In this document: one piece after another, positions 33,701 to 46,519 of the stretch | How the letters are laid out: every line of letters starts with the position of its first letter | Numbering within the stretch: the stretch's first letter is position 1 | From: Maylandia zebra | Lineage: Eukaryota > Chordata > Actinopteri > Cichliformes > Cichlidae | NCBI RefSeq assembly: GCF_041146795.1 | Contig: NC_135177.1 | Coordinates: forward strand, 2,399,560-2,463,559 | Reading direction: 5' to 3' | Length of the DNA stretch: 64,000 bases | The notes under the pieces: model-generated | Told to the model about the DNA's origin: nothing | The model's input: the letters and a program-made list of their open reading frames with translations, nothing else | Database searches by the model: none | Made by a program: the position numbers and the translations under genes

Positions 33701-35090
33701 TACAGTACTGTGCAAAAGTCATGAGCCACTCCACGTTTCTTTATATTTTCTTAGGAAAACGGGAAATAATGCTGCACTTACATGGAGATATAGTATGTAC
33801 ATACAGTTCTAACTAGCTTGAGCGTCAATATTTGGTATGACCAGTTTCACTCTTCAACACAACCTCTCTTCCTCTCACTGCTCTCTTCAGCAGCTTCCCG
33901 TAACTTCTTTAAATAGTTTTCGGGAATAGTTCCCGGGCGTCTTGAAGGACATTCAAATCTCTTTGGGTGTTTCTGTATTTGCTCTGTTGTTTGTCAAGAA
34001 GAGCCCACACTGCTTCAGTATTTCATTGTATGTTTCCAATTTCATTGTATGCTCATGCTTACAATGGCAGTAAAGCTCATCTTAGCGTATCTTATCTTAT
34101 CCTGTTTTAATGATGAGGTCTGAGGGAACCCAATCCACGACTGATAGTGTATCATTGTGATGTTTTCTATCCAACTATGCTTTTACTGCAATGGCAGTGT
34201 GTTTTGGATCATTGCTGAAAAACCAAACCTTTTCCCGACTGAATCCGAATGCTTTTCTACATTTATACTTCCATCAATTTTGACAGGATCTCTAAAACCA
34301 CTGAGTGACATGCACCCTAAACCATGACAGAGCTCACATTTGGACCTTTCCCTTGACCTCCTCATACATACTGATCTCAAGTTGAACTGATTATTACATT
34401 TGGATTCACCACTCCGTCAGACCTGTTCCCCTGATTTTTCAGTCCAGTTCTTGTGTAATTTGGCATACCTCAGTCTTTTCTTCCCATTTTTCTTCCTTAA
34501 AAATGGTTTCTTGACAGCAGCCCTTCTACTGAGACCATTCCTGATGAGGCTTCAGTGGATAGTAGATGCATCTCGCAGTCAAGGTTCATGTCTGTACTGG
34601 ACTCCTTCCCTTGTCCACCTTCAGTTTTTTAAGGACACTGCAAACACTCTCTTAAGATATGATAGTTTTCAGCTAATAGCTTTTTGGGAATCACATTGCT
34701 ACTTCAAAAATACCATTTAATGCCTATATTTGCATTTTTTAAATTGAGTCAACTAAAAGAATGAGAACAAATGATGAGTTTTTTGCAAAAGGCTGCTATT
34801 ATAAAATTGCCTAAAGAGAACAATTAAAACTGGTTATTTGCTGAACTGTCTGTTAAGTACTTTTTTATGTTTCGTGGGCCAGATATCAAGATGCAGTGTT
34901 GAAAGTGGTCAGGTACAAGTGTTGGACTAAAAACAAGTGAAAAAGAAGCCAATGTCCAAATAAAAACTCTGAAAGACCTTCAGAAAGTAGAAGAAGTTTT
35001 GCTTAAGACCACTGTGAAAAAAAATGACAAGTAACTCTGGCTCCTTGGACGATAAATATAAAGAAATGTGAGTCAAGACTTGTTGTATAT
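33701..35090 (-). mobile_element. Tc1-like transposon, decayed
   Basis: The left end TACAGTACTGTGCAAAAGTC is the typical terminus of a common fish Tc1-type family. The reverse complement of the right end (CAAGTCTTGACTCACATTTC, then TTTATATTT) mirrors the left AAAGTCATGAGCCACTCCAC and TTTCTTTATATTTT. The minus strand carries scattered transposase pieces, including GCMSLSGFRDPVKIDG near 34300. Many stops and frameshifts make it inactive. The outermost right bases are eroded. Confidence 0.7.
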
Positions 35091-37999
35091 AAATGTCATA
35101 GTTTAGATATTTGTATTAAATGTTTTTGTTTTGATAGTTTTGAAGGGTGGCGGACTGCATCGTGAGAGTAGAACTGTTATAAGCTCTGGGTTGTGCAATT
35201 CATTCTCCCAAAGGGCCACATAAAAACCCAGGTCTGTTGTGGAGTACCAATAAGATAAACTTGTTTATAATCAGTATTAATTTTTATCACCTACTGGTAA
35301 GAGTAGATGCTACAATTAAATTGTCATTAGTTGCTTCGCACATCGCCGTTAACATCATCACTGAATAATGGGCGTCGCCTCTCAGACAGTAACTCCCATC
35401 AGCAGTGCTACAGCAGGAGAAACACCTAAAACTGGATGCAAGGAAACTGTTTACAGCTTGTTTTGTTTTTTTCCAAAAAATCTCCGATTTTCAAACTGTT
35501 GCAGCATATCTTTCTGTATAATCTGTGAATCTCTGATCTTTGCACTGATTATACAGTTGCGTGTTCAAATCAGTGGTAGCAGCACAGCATGACAGGTTAC
35601 AAGCATTAAGAGGTGCATGACCTGCAGTGCTGCTAGTGACAGCAGATGTAACATCAGTTTGACGTCAACTTTGTCATAGTGCTGTTTGTCCTTGGCCAAT
35701 GAAAATGTGAAATCAGCACAGCAAAAACCAACATATAATCAGTTTTCCTAAAATCAATTATGAACAAAATGTGCATGTGACTTTTAACTTTATATAAAGT
35801 GTTACTGCTATTTTAATTGTAATTCGGTTGCTTCATCTCTCATTTTGTTCAGTTCTTTCTCCTTATCCCCTGAGAGACATCTCTGATTTGGGCTTGAACT
35901 AGTTCATTAAAGTCAGGTTCAGGGTCTGAGCAAATGCACCATCGCCCTTCCACTCTGCATCTGGGAGATCTGGGATGTCCTTGCCTTACTTCTCACAAAA
36001 CTCTTGTATCACTTTGGCTGAGCCACCAGATGTGTGGTAGCCTATGTCACCAGATGCTCAATAAACTGTCTATGATCATTGCTCTTGCCTAATGAAGTTA
36101 ACTATTTTGATTTTAACATCAACACTATGCTATACAACATCTGCTGGTGTATGATAAATGCAAAAATACCTGTTTTCATTTCTGGCTTCATTTTCTTGCA
36201 CCTGCTTCAAACGTGTTTTGTTTCTATCAGATTTGGACAGCCATCGTTGTAACACCTGCCAGTTTGATCCATTTCAGCCCCAGCCTATCCGTAATATCAA
36301 ACACTTTTGTAATCCCACATACAAAAATGAGAAACTGGGCTGTGTCTCAAATCTGAAAGTTCTCGTCCAGTGTCAAGGAGAAAGTCAAAACTGAAGATTT
36401 CCCACCTTCTCTGTCCACTTTGTTATGGTTCAGCTGAAGAGGGGCATGTTGTCTAATGCTCAGGGTTTATTTAGCAGTCTTTGAGTCACACAGTCTTTGA
36501 TAAACTCCTCATCAGGAGGGTTTTTTTTGTTTGTTTGTTTCTTTTTACTTTTATGGAAATTATAATACACCTTTGTTGCTTTTATTTTGAAGGTCACATA
36601 TAAGCTGTCCAGGTCTGCACTGTGGTAGGACAGTGAAAAGCTGTCTTTTTAATTGTTATGGATACATCTGGCTGTAAGGTATAAACCTTCCTTACTCATC
36701 GGTCTTTATTATAAATCCTGATCTGCCTCTTTTATTCACTGTTGGTTTTACAGCTTAGTTTGGGGCTTTTCTTATTTTTATTTCCAGCTTTAGATCCAGT
36801 GAGATTTCTGGCATTTGCACCCAAATATCAGCTTAATCATTGTTCAGGAGAAATTTGCTTTAGGTTAGATCATATTTACTAAAACCATCATACCCGCCAA
36901 ACCACTGTCTTCCTGTAGAACTTTGGGGGCCTGCACTTTCCCCTTTGTAGCATGCTTTACATTGCACTGGTTCCTACACAGGCCCAGTCAACCTTAGCTG
37001 GGCATGAGTCATTTTTGAAGTAGAGCACCTGTAGCAATAAATCTTCATGTAATACCCTGTTGCCACTGTCTTGCATTTGTCTGTTATGCCTTTTATTTTC
37101 ATTGATTTTTTTAAAAATGCAAATTTGATTATTTAGCCAGGCTGTCTTAATTTAACTGTGATTGGTCTGCTGTTTTTCATCATGTGATTGTGAGGGAAAT
37201 TGGACCCCAAGTGTTTTGGAGATGGCTGCAGTCAGAGGAACATTGCAAAGGCATAAATTGGGGACTTTCTGATACATTTGGTGTGAAATTTAGCTTGGTG
37301 TTCAGAACTAGAGTATCTGTCTGTTGTTGTAGCATGCCCTTCATAGGACTATATCAACAGCATTTGCCCATAAATGAATTACATACTGGAGCTAATAAGC
37401 GGAGTCATCTCAAAATAACAGAAATATAACACCAATACAACAATCAGGATGTGAAGTCCAACAGTAACCAGTAGACGTGACAGAAGATTCTGCCCTTTTG
37501 AAAGGGCACTACATTTAGAATGATGAAGCACTGGGAGGTGATTACAAAGCTATTGTGGACTAGTTAGGCTGTTACTGTTTTAAAAACCATATATGACTTC
37601 ATTCAACACCAGTTCGAGAGTCAGCCTGTATTTAAAACAAATCCTAAAAACTGATGAGCACTGACACATTTGTTGAGGCAGCTGAGTTTGAGGGTGATTT
37701 TAAAGCAAGGAGCTATCAGCTGGTTTCTAACACTGTGCTGTTCCCAGGCAGCATTGTGCTTGATTTAGCCAGAATGCTCGGATAGCAACAGGAACAACTT
37801 TTAGCTTTGGCTGGTTTGTAAAGACAAGTCAAACCTCTCAGCTGTAAAGTCACTCAGTGACCATGTGCTTATTGGAACCTTTTGCCCCTTTCTCTCCCCC
37901 GCTGTATTTCCACCCCCACCATTTCGGTCTGCCTGTCCTTCTTTCCATTTCTACCTGACATCTTCAAACTATTTCCGCGTCACCACTGCCTCGCACCGC
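35091..37999. other. Gene-free AT-rich DNA
   Basis: Read on both strands. A few open frames (36147-36394, 37184-37429) have no recognisable domain. There may be old DNA-transposon coding sequence around 35850-36400, but I could not name a family. Confidence 0.35.
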
Positions 38000-38180
38000 G
38001 CCGTCAGAAGAGACCCAGGGAAACTAAGCTGACCGCCCCGCCCACAGAGCCGTTGCTACCCAATTACAGCAGGGGATGGGACTTTATGTAGCCAATTGCG
38101 TTGCAGCTGCCATGGCGTCGGGTAGCAACAGAGAGTGTGCGTGCAGAGTGAGGGTAGAGGCTACGACTGCCAGAGTACAG
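38000..38180 (+). promoter_or_regulatory. Promoter-like segment 2 (CCAAT plus RFX-like sites)
   Basis: CGTTGCTA (38051-38058), CCAAT (38060-38064), CCAAT (38092-38096), GCCATGGCG and GTAGCAAC (38122-38129) sit close together, with CpG-rich text before (CTCGCACCGCGCCGTC). It lies at the left edge of the CpG-rich block that continues to 39.5 kb. Confidence 0.4.
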
Positions 38181-38699
38181 AGAAGTTAGAACATTTTGAA
38201 AGCCAGAACAAAAAGAGCCTTTGTGTGTTACACGGTAGCAACATAAACGTGGCATTTGGTTCATTTCTGACAACCGAATAACGCATTAATTAAACTGTCA
38301 TTTAACTACTCGTTTTTACGGTCTCACAGGCTGCTGTCCACCGAGAACAAACTAAGGTTGATGTAGTTTGAAGTAAAACAGAGATTATCTGTTTCACTCA
38401 TTTTAACACTGTTAACACGGACTAATGTTATGTAAAACAGTCGTCCGTCAAAGCTGTCCCGTGTATACAATGTTCAATCGTTTTTCGATTTTCAGTGAAC
38501 GTTGTCCATGTATGCCTGTGTATAAACTTCCAGTATATATATCCCGCTGTTACTATAAATGGACAGGACGGGAGAGGTTTGCTTGGAGCAGACTACTGCT
38601 GTCAGAGGGAAGGCAGCTGTACCGCTAACTCACTTGATTTGTTGATGCTGTTTCGTATAGTTATTTGAAATACTTTTGGTAGTTGATATGACAGTCTGT

Positions 38700-39480
38700 G
38701 TGGAACGTCCACAATGCCACGTGTTTAACCTGTGTTCGCAGGTCTGCTGGTATTAATAGTACTCGGTGTATCTGTGCCAGACACACCAGCCCCGACCCCT
38801 GCCACCGGCACATGGTACAGTCCCTATCGCAGGGTGGGGGAGCGTGTGGGAGAGGCGCACAGATTCTGTCTAACGGAGAAGGAAACGGGCGAAAAATATG
38901 ACTCACAATCGCCCCGGAGAAGGTTTCCACCTTGAAGGAATAAAACTATTTTTCCCGTTCTGAGAAGGACGAGTATACGAGGACAGTAAGCGCGAGAGAA
39001 GAAAGCGGAAGCAGACTGACGAGTGGGCCCGTCAAGAAGCGAAAGGCAGCAAGCTCAGGAACTCTGGAATTGGTTTCTTTTGTTTACTCCGAGGCGACTC
39101 TGAAGTTTTGGCTTGTTGCAGTTCAGTCGTTGTTTGCGATATTACTAGCGAGTAATTACCTCAGAGACTCGACCTCTTCCTGGACCGTGTTATTGTGCCG
39201 GTGTTTCGGAGTGTAACGCGGCCCGTCGTCGGCTTTTGTCTAACGCGGGGAACATTCGGCCCCAGCGCACAGACGCTGGAGCTATACTGCCTCTCGAGAT
39301 TTCCTCCGCTTCTGAATCGGAGCTGAAAGAGTTCCTCGGCTGAGGTGAAGTGTTCCCGTGCTGGTGGTTCGTCACTTTGCGCCAGCCGGCGGTCCCGTTG
39401 ACTCGCGAATGCTCAAGTACAGTTAGAGTAACTTTGTGTGGAGCTACACACCTCTGAAGCAACAAGGCGCACTGGATTGC
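38700..39480 (+). promoter_or_regulatory. CpG-dense block, possible alternative first exon of dyrk1b
   Basis: CpGs are very dense at about 39160-39420 (AACGCGGCCCGTCGTCGGCT, CCGGCGGTCCCGTTGACTCG). A usable donor occurs at GGCTGAG|GTGAAG (GT at 39345). Open frames such as 38732-38935 show no known domain and are probably leader or island sequence. Human DYRK1B has alternative non-coding first exons, so a second dyrk1b promoter is plausible. The assignment is an inference. Confidence 0.45.
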
Positions 39481-41854
39481 GCAAAAAAGTGCTTCTTGTT
39501 AAGGCTGAGTGTATACTAATATTGTTTGGCTAATAAAAGGGCGCCTTTTTAGCCTGACAGAGGGCAGCCACCTCTTGCTGTAGGCTTTGAAGGGAAACGG
39601 CACAGGACTCCGTGGGGCTCAGGCTGAATATACTGTGTGACTTTCTCGGTGCAGGCTGTTTGTGTCACTGGATTAGTCTGAGTGATCACATCACTCTGTG
39701 CTGTCCTACTCTGTCTGGCAACGAGTCCCCCAGAAAGCACCAGTAATTGGGGCTATTTTTAGTGTCAGGGATGGGGTAAAAGCAGGCAGCTGGAAACCCA
39801 ACTCCCCTCCATCTCCTTCTCTTCCATCCCATCTATCATCCTACCTCGCTCGTCCACCTGGCAGTATGCTTGGCGAGCCTGGTTAGCACAGGTTCCACTT
39901 ACAGCTAGTTGAGGTGGCTTATAAGTAGTCTGGAAAAACAGCAACAACTGGACATACTCTGCTGCATAATAATAAATAATAAAAGATGTGCTTGAACCAT
40001 ACTGACCATGTAGTCTAAGGAACCTGGCAAAACTAGCAGTCCTGTGCTCCACTAGTCAAATCTTCAGCGGACACAAAGCCCGTTCTGGATTGCTCCTGAA
40101 ATGGCTGAAGAACTAGCTACTTACTTTTGGTTTATTCTGGCCAGGACTTACTGAACGTATCAAAGAGACTCTATGCCTTTATCCCTGGGACGTTTGGCCT
40201 CAACGCGTGATCGCAGTAGACACTAGATTCGATAAAACACTTGCTTTTGACTACCTGAAAGATCAGTCACCAGCGACCTGGAGTGATATACGCCTCCAGC
40301 GCACAGAAAGAATGCATGAAACTGCCAAAACCAACCTAACGAAAAACTGACCTGACTAACCAAATATTCTTTCCCTTCCACTCCCATGTCTGCAGAGAGA
40401 CAGAATATATATCTATATGTACCATGAGAGATCTATATATAGTGTAACACCACAAAAGACAGAAATTACATCCTTTATATTTTTACTTCCGAGAGACAAG
40501 CTGCCTGTACACCATTTGGTTGCCTTAGAAACCACAGTCACAAAAGATTTAAAAAAACATTTTTTTTAAAACAAGCCAGAGAAGACGGTGCCTTTTGATT
40601 GGTTGGTTGGTTGGTTTCCCACCACGTCAAGATTCCTTTTTTAGTTGGATGTAAACTTTTGAAGCAAACTCTGGGATTGATGACAGTTACCTGACCCGCA
40701 CGAGTTCTGCTCGTCTGTCACAGCGTTTTGATTGACACTGTTTCCCTGCTGCGTTGGACATTTCCAAGCATTTCCATGGTTGTCACGTCATCATCTGTGG
40801 AAGACCAGACTGTGCCCACTTGCAGGATGGTCCAGTCAGAACCTTGGATCGCCTCAGCCCTGCTCCGCAAGAACAAGAGTTAGTACACACCAGAATATAC
40901 ACAATCCCACTGATTTCAAAACAGTGGAAACTCTTCTTTACTCACAGTATAGTAACCTGTGTGTGTGGTCATTTGTGATCATTTATATATACACAATGTT
41001 AGGAGCATGTGTTGACTTTAAATTGTGCGTTGACTGTGTCAGGGTCCTGGCGTGTGACCCCGGCGTTCTAAAAGTGGCCACATGTCTGTCTACAGTCGGA
41101 CCGTTAGCGTTTCGATGGGCTTAAAAAAGCAAATAAACAAAAAGAATGGTTTTGATGGGCCGTAACTTTTCAGTTTTTATTTAGTAGTGTTCAGAAAGTG
41201 CAACAAATGGCTTTTGTTTTCTAGCACATGGTCAGCATGAATTATAATTGCTCTGAGGTCTGTCTGTGCTTCTTGCAACACAACTGTGAGGACTAGACCA
41301 GAGGGCCGGCTGATGTAGTGAATACTTCTACTTGCATGAAGATTTCAGATGGGTCAGCGCTAAAGCATCTTAATACTTCTCATTGCTGTTTCTCCAGTCA
41401 GTGAGTTTATAACATTTTATTCACCAGCAAGTGCAAGTTGTTTCATGTTGTTGTTTCCTGTGTTTGATCCACCGTTCCACTCCTGCCAAATACTCTGCAC
41501 CTGAGTGGACTTGAGTTATGTGTTCACACAGGTCAGTGTTTCTCTCAGTGGGTTGTTGTTGTTGTTGTTGTAAGAACAACATCTATATCACACGTGTTTG
41601 ATGGTAAATCTAGAGTCCTTGCAGTGCATTACCTCTGGGTTGAGATTAAACATGCCAAAGTTTGGCCTTGATGTTCTTAGGCTCAGTAGTCCATGTATAC
41701 CTGATGTTTAGCAAAGATTGGTTAGTCAGACCTTTAATAGTAATGAGCAACACCACGTGAGACAGTCTGGACCTAGTGTGCCTTTAGGACTTTGTTAAAC
41801 CAAATGACAATGAAAGGTTACCTGGTTCAAATGAGACTGTGTAATTACACACAG

Positions 41855-41860
<6 letters not shown>
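39481..41860. other. Gene-free DNA
   Basis: No exon recognised. There is a (TTGG) run near 40598-40615 and a (GTT) run near 41553-41570. 40080-40320 has an odd, repeat-like character but no identifiable family. Confidence 0.35.

Positions 41861-41900
<40 letters not shown>
41861..41900 (+). repeat. (CA)n microsatellite
   Basis: About 20 uninterrupted CA units, preceded by a short CG/CA mix and followed by AGAGACACACACACA. Confidence 0.95.
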
Positions 41901-41904
<4 letters not shown>

Positions 41905-42084
41905 ACACACACACAAAAGCAAATGCTTCTACTTGATCTATGCTGGTGCAGTGAACCTATGTATAGCCTTTAATGTAGCCTACACAAGTATCTCTGTCTA
42001 CTGCTAGCAGTTATATGTATGCTAGCTGCCTGACGTTGGCCTGTAGTTGGATTTCTGCTTTTAGTTGTTATATACATATATATA

Positions 42085-42218
42085 AAATTCCCCACTCGCC
42101 CCTGCGGGCAGTCAATCCTTCAAGCTCGGGTCCTCTACCACAGCCTGGGAGCTTGAGGGTCCTGCACAGTATCTTAGCTGTTCCTAGGTCTGCGCTCTTC
42201 TGGACAGAGATCTCTGAC
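42085..42218 (-). mobile_element. R4-type LINE 3' end
   Basis: On the minus strand it reads SEISVQKSADLGTAKILCRT, then LKLPG, the C-terminus of the same R4-type family whose reverse transcriptase is at 27576-28850. A short non-coding tail follows (GGACCCGAGCTTGAAGGATT, CCCGCAGGGGCGAGTGGGG). It ends next to an AT microsatellite. 5'-truncated. Confidence 0.75.
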
Positions 42219-42242
42219 ATATATATATATATATATATATAT
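42219..42242 (+). repeat. (AT)n microsatellite
   Basis: About 12 AT units directly adjoining the coding side of the truncated LINE end. Confidence 0.95.
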
Positions 42243-45086
42243 TACAGCATTTAAAGGAAAGCTGTGATATGTTTGACAGTATAGAAAACAAATACTGATG
42301 TTTTGTTATTAACTGCAGCTTGGCGCAGCTGTATTTTTAAGTGCAAACAAAACTGCATTTTCCATCCTTCTTTTCCAGCAGCTACTGACATTGACAACAA
42401 AGGAAATTTTAAAGGAAAAGTATATCCCGCCATTTTAGTTTAACAATAACTAACTTCACTCTGTAACTCTTCAAGAATCTGCACAATAAGATTACAATTA
42501 AAACATATCTTCAGGCTTCTGTATTTTGGGTCAAGTTATTTAACGAGCTGCTTTTGCACCATGTAACTACATCATCACGCTGTTTGCTCCTCCTGTCATA
42601 TGGAGGGCAGCTAGCTGAAATGTTGCAGCGATGCTTGGTGGAGTTGTGTTTGCACATCAGCAGCTGCCAGGATCTCTTCCTTGCACGCTGTCATAGCCAG
42701 GCTGTACTCGATAGTGTGTGTTTGAGTCACATGGTTTGTTACTTTTTTGCATATTTTTCCAAGTATTGTGAGATTGTTCAAGAAGCTCAGTTTTGATTGA
42801 CTAAATGCTCACTGGAGACGGACACGTTTCTGTCTCTCAGTAATATCTTAGCTTGTGCCGTTGTGTGCGCTACGAAATGTAACTGGATGCCGTTGCTTGC
42901 TATTATATTGTATTTTGACATGTTTATATCACCTAAAATGTGTCCTGGTATTATGACAGGCGATATCTGACACACAATACAGAGGTACAAACAGGCCAGT
43001 GTCCTACAGAGAAAAGCTCAACACTTGGAGAGGCCATTTGGAAGTGAGGGCACGACTGCCCATAGACGAGGATCAAAGTTAACAAATTGAACTCAAGTCA
43101 AAATAATAAGCAGACTTTTGGAAAAGATGTGATTAGTGTTTAGGACAGTGTTTTAGCTTCCTCCCACAGTGCAGACATCTGTTAGCTTCATTGGTGATTC
43201 TAATCAACTGTACTCGTGAATGCAACGTGCATAAAGCACTGATGTGCGTGAGATTATTAACATGGGTAATGAGCTAAATGTGGCATGCAGTTAGTTTGAA
43301 TGGTCAGACTACAAACGCACATAAATGAAATAACAATGTGTGCTTACAAAACTGGCACAACGTAAAACAGCCAAAATGAGCTAAAAACTTGGAGTGGAAG
43401 CGTCTTCCTTTAGTCTGTGTCAAACCGATCAGCACGGCCATGATGTTTACTGAGGCTGGGATGTCTGCTCAACTGCTGTTTGTGTTGGAAGTTCTCTGAA
43501 ATCTTCCTGTGCAAATATCACCCACTTTACAACAATAAAAGAAATTCAGCCCATATTGAAACAAATTAAAATGACAGTGCAACAAGCAAAGTCACACCAG
43601 AAACTAACCAAACGTATTCTGAATAGGTCAAATCAAAAAACCTAAAGTTCTACGTTGCTAAGAGAGCAGTAGTAGAGGGGAGTCTGATGGGGGTGTACTA
43701 GACCACATTTCAAAGCATTTGTAACATTGTTTTTCAGTTTTAAAGCTAAATGAAATCAAATATTAATAAAACTGTGTTTTCCAATATAAATAGAAAAGTC
43801 TTTTGGCAGGTCAGTAGAACTCTGGAGCACCTGGTGCTCTTATGTTGGACACTGAATTACAATTCCCATTCATCCTGAGCATCTAACATCTTGTTTGCAG
43901 CAGCACAACATTTAGCATCACAGTGTAAGCTCTAGCTAATATGCTCACTTTTCTTTGTTGTAGCCTAACGTACTCTTTTAAAACTACTCATTCACTAATA
44001 CACTTCAAGGTGCAGACACACACATGAAACCTACCTCATCTAGAAGATACAATGCTATCATCAAAGGGTTTGGTGGGTTTTTGACAGATGTGCATTAAAC
44101 CATTAAAACATGTCCATGTCTGAAATGGAAATCCATGAGCAAAAAAACGACAACATCCTAGCTAGAAATGATTTTTCACTTTTATTGCATCATGTATGAT
44201 TGTGTATTTTGTAACAATACTGAAGCATTACAAGGATGAAGTTACTTTATTGTTAAATTAAAGTCTTAATTAGTAATTTAATACGTTTGCTGGAAATTTC
44301 CAGGGCGAAATCCATCTAACCTGCTTTTGTGCTTACATTCAGCTAAGACTGTGTCACTATCATGCTGCTGCTGCTTATTTCAGTAGGTTCACGATTCAAA
44401 CCTGGCAGTGTGTCATCAGTGACAGTAACTCATTACAAAATGAGTTATATTAACGTGCACTTGTAAATGCAAGCTGCACGCATCAATAAAACAAGTTGTT
44501 GCAAACTTTTCCTGATAACTCGTGGTTTTATTTTGAGGCCATATGGCTCACACCTAATGTCCAGTGTCTTAATCAGGGTTCAAGGTTGCTCGTTAGTGTC
44601 TTTGTGTTGCTATTCGGCTGCACAGAGTGAAAGATTCTGAGTGTGCAGTGTGCCATTCCAGGGGATTGACAGCATAGTTGACGTGGGGAAAGGACAGAGT
44701 GTGGCTGCAGTAGACGCAGCTTTGTGTGCGTGTTAGAACTTCAGTCTTCTCCAGCCAGCTGAAGGACCAACAAGAGCAAAAGCAAGAGGAGCCCACAGAG
44801 TGTGTTTGTGACAGAAAACAACCTGCTGTCTGTCCTTTCTCCACAGGACTGACAACCATGCAGGTGCCTTTACTAAACTGCTGGGCCGTCAGTTAATATT
44901 CACATTGATTCATAGAGTCTCTGAAAACTACCAGAGGAGTGCAACACTATCCTTTCTAAACATACTCTTTCATTTGTTTTCCTTTGTTTTGCATGTTTTT
45001 TGCAGATGGAGCTAAAAAGCATCATCCAACACATGGATCCAAAATGAAAGACTAGGGTGCTCTGCCTTTTAGATTGAATCCTCATT
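42243..45086. other. Gene-free AT-rich DNA
   Basis: Read on both strands; no repeat family or domain-bearing frame was recognised. Short minus-strand frames (44593-44859) have no similarity I can name. Confidence 0.4.
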
Positions 45087-46519
45087 TACCGTATTTTCAC
45101 GACCATAAGGCGCACTGTGCTAAAAGGCGCAGTCTCAGTTATGTGTGCCCTTACTGTATTTAACACACACATAAGGCGCACTGGATCATAGGGCGCATAC
45201 AAGTACCGTATGAGTATTTAAAAATAAAGCAGGAGCAAAACAAAGTTTGGTACTCACATTTTTATCATCAATCAAACCCATCGAAGTCCTCATCCTCTGT
45301 GTCTGAATTGAACAGCTGCGCTAAATCTCCATCAAACATGCCAGGTTCACTTTCTTCACTGTCAGAGTCACTTTCCGTGCCGTGCGGCTCCTCGGAAATG
45401 ATGCCGGCTTTTGCGAAAGCTCGAACAACAGTGCCAGCAGACATGTTAGCCCAAGCATCTACAATCCATTGGCAAATTGTGGCGTAACTCGCCCGGCGCT
45501 GCCTTCCACTCTTAGTGAAACTGCGTGGAAAAAACCACCTGGTCTCCTTACATACACCTCCCTCAGCCAGTCTTTCATCATTTCCTCATCCATCCAGCCC
45601 TTTTCATTTGCCTTAATGATGATTTCTGCTGGAAACTTCTCTTTAGGCAAAGTCTTTCGCTTAAAAATCACCATAGGCGGCAGTTTCTGTCCATTAGCAT
45701 GGCAGCCAAGCACAACAGTAAAAGAAGACTTTTCATACCCCGTTGTGCGTATCGCTACCGTGCTGGTCCCCTTCTTCTCCACAGTGTGACTCACCGGGAT
45801 GTCAAAAGTGAGCGGCACCTCGTCCATGTTTGTGATGTGGCTGGGCTGGATGTTTTTGTCGCCGATGTGTTTGCTGCAGTAGGAGCGGAAGATGGCCAGC
45901 TTTTCCTTATAATCCGCTGGAAGTTGCTGCGCTACCGTAGTCCTGGTCCGGATGGAAAAATGGCACAGTTTCATAAAAAGTGAAAGTGAAACTGCTTTTA
46001 GCCGAATGGTGACCGTCGAAACGCTTCTCCCGCTCGCTCTTTGCTCGATGATCCACCGCTCGAGTCTTTCCTCCAACTCTGGCCACCTCGCCTTATGTCC
46101 GCGGAAACTCAGCTGCGTTTTCTTGACCTGTCGGAGCTTGTTTTCCAGCTTCCTCCATTTGCGAACCATCGATTCGTTAATCTTAAATTCTCTCGCCGCT
46201 GCTCGATTTCCATGTTCCTCCGCGTAGCTGATGGCCTTCAGTTTAAACTGTGCTTCATAAGCGTGTCTCTTTGCCATTTTCATGGTTGTTAAAACAACAA
46301 TGTCCTGCATAATGCACATACCTGTTCTTTTATACAGGTATGTGCGATTGTCCCGGTATATACGATCAACGCCCACACTTCACCCTTTAACGTTCTCATG
46401 GTGTTCTCTACTACGTCCTCCTTACAACACATAGGGCGCACCGCGCTATAGGGCGCGCCGCACTTTTTGAAGAAAATCTAAGACTTTTAAGTGCGCCTTA
46501 TGGTCGTGAAAATACGGTA
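45087..46519 (-). mobile_element. pogo/Tigger-like DNA transposon, internally deleted
   Basis: Perfect inverted ends of 29 bases, counting the TA (45087-45115 and 46491-46519). They begin TACCGTATTTTCACGACC with TA at each side, as expected for Tc1/mariner-superfamily insertion. Sub-terminal repeats of AAGGCGCAC/AGGGCGCA type occur near both ends. It contains a disrupted pogo-type transposase on the minus strand. The total of 1433 bases is short because the catalytic centre has been lost. Confidence 0.92.
45268..46283 (-). pseudogene. pogo-like transposase, catalytic region deleted
   Basis: The minus-strand start MKMAKRHAYEAQFKLKAISY at 46283 opens a helix-turn-helix DNA-binding domain (GNRAAAREFKINESMVRKWR). 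A CENP-B-like second helix-turn-helix follows (WPELEERLERWIIEQRASGR). The DDE domain begins with the first catalytic Asp in NMDEVPLTFD and continues through VVLGCHANGQKLPPMVIF and WLREVYVRRPGGFF. Near 45525 the sequence jumps with a frame change to the C-terminal part (SYATICQWIVDAWANMS, then an acidic tail ending DGFD and TGA at 45268). The block that should hold the second and third catalytic acidic residues is absent, so no active enzyme can be made. The alternative frame ends at 45459. Confidence 0.85.

Noticed and set aside
38732..38935. 67-codon frame with a hydrophobic start (MFAGLLVLIVLGVSV) as a secreted peptide gene
   Set aside because: It lies in a CpG-rich leader-like region, overlaps another open frame, and resembles no known family. 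The apparent signal peptide alone is not enough.
45525..46292. Plus-strand open frames of 152, 91 and 83 codons
   Set aside because: They lie antisense to the pogo-like transposase and have no domain of their own.
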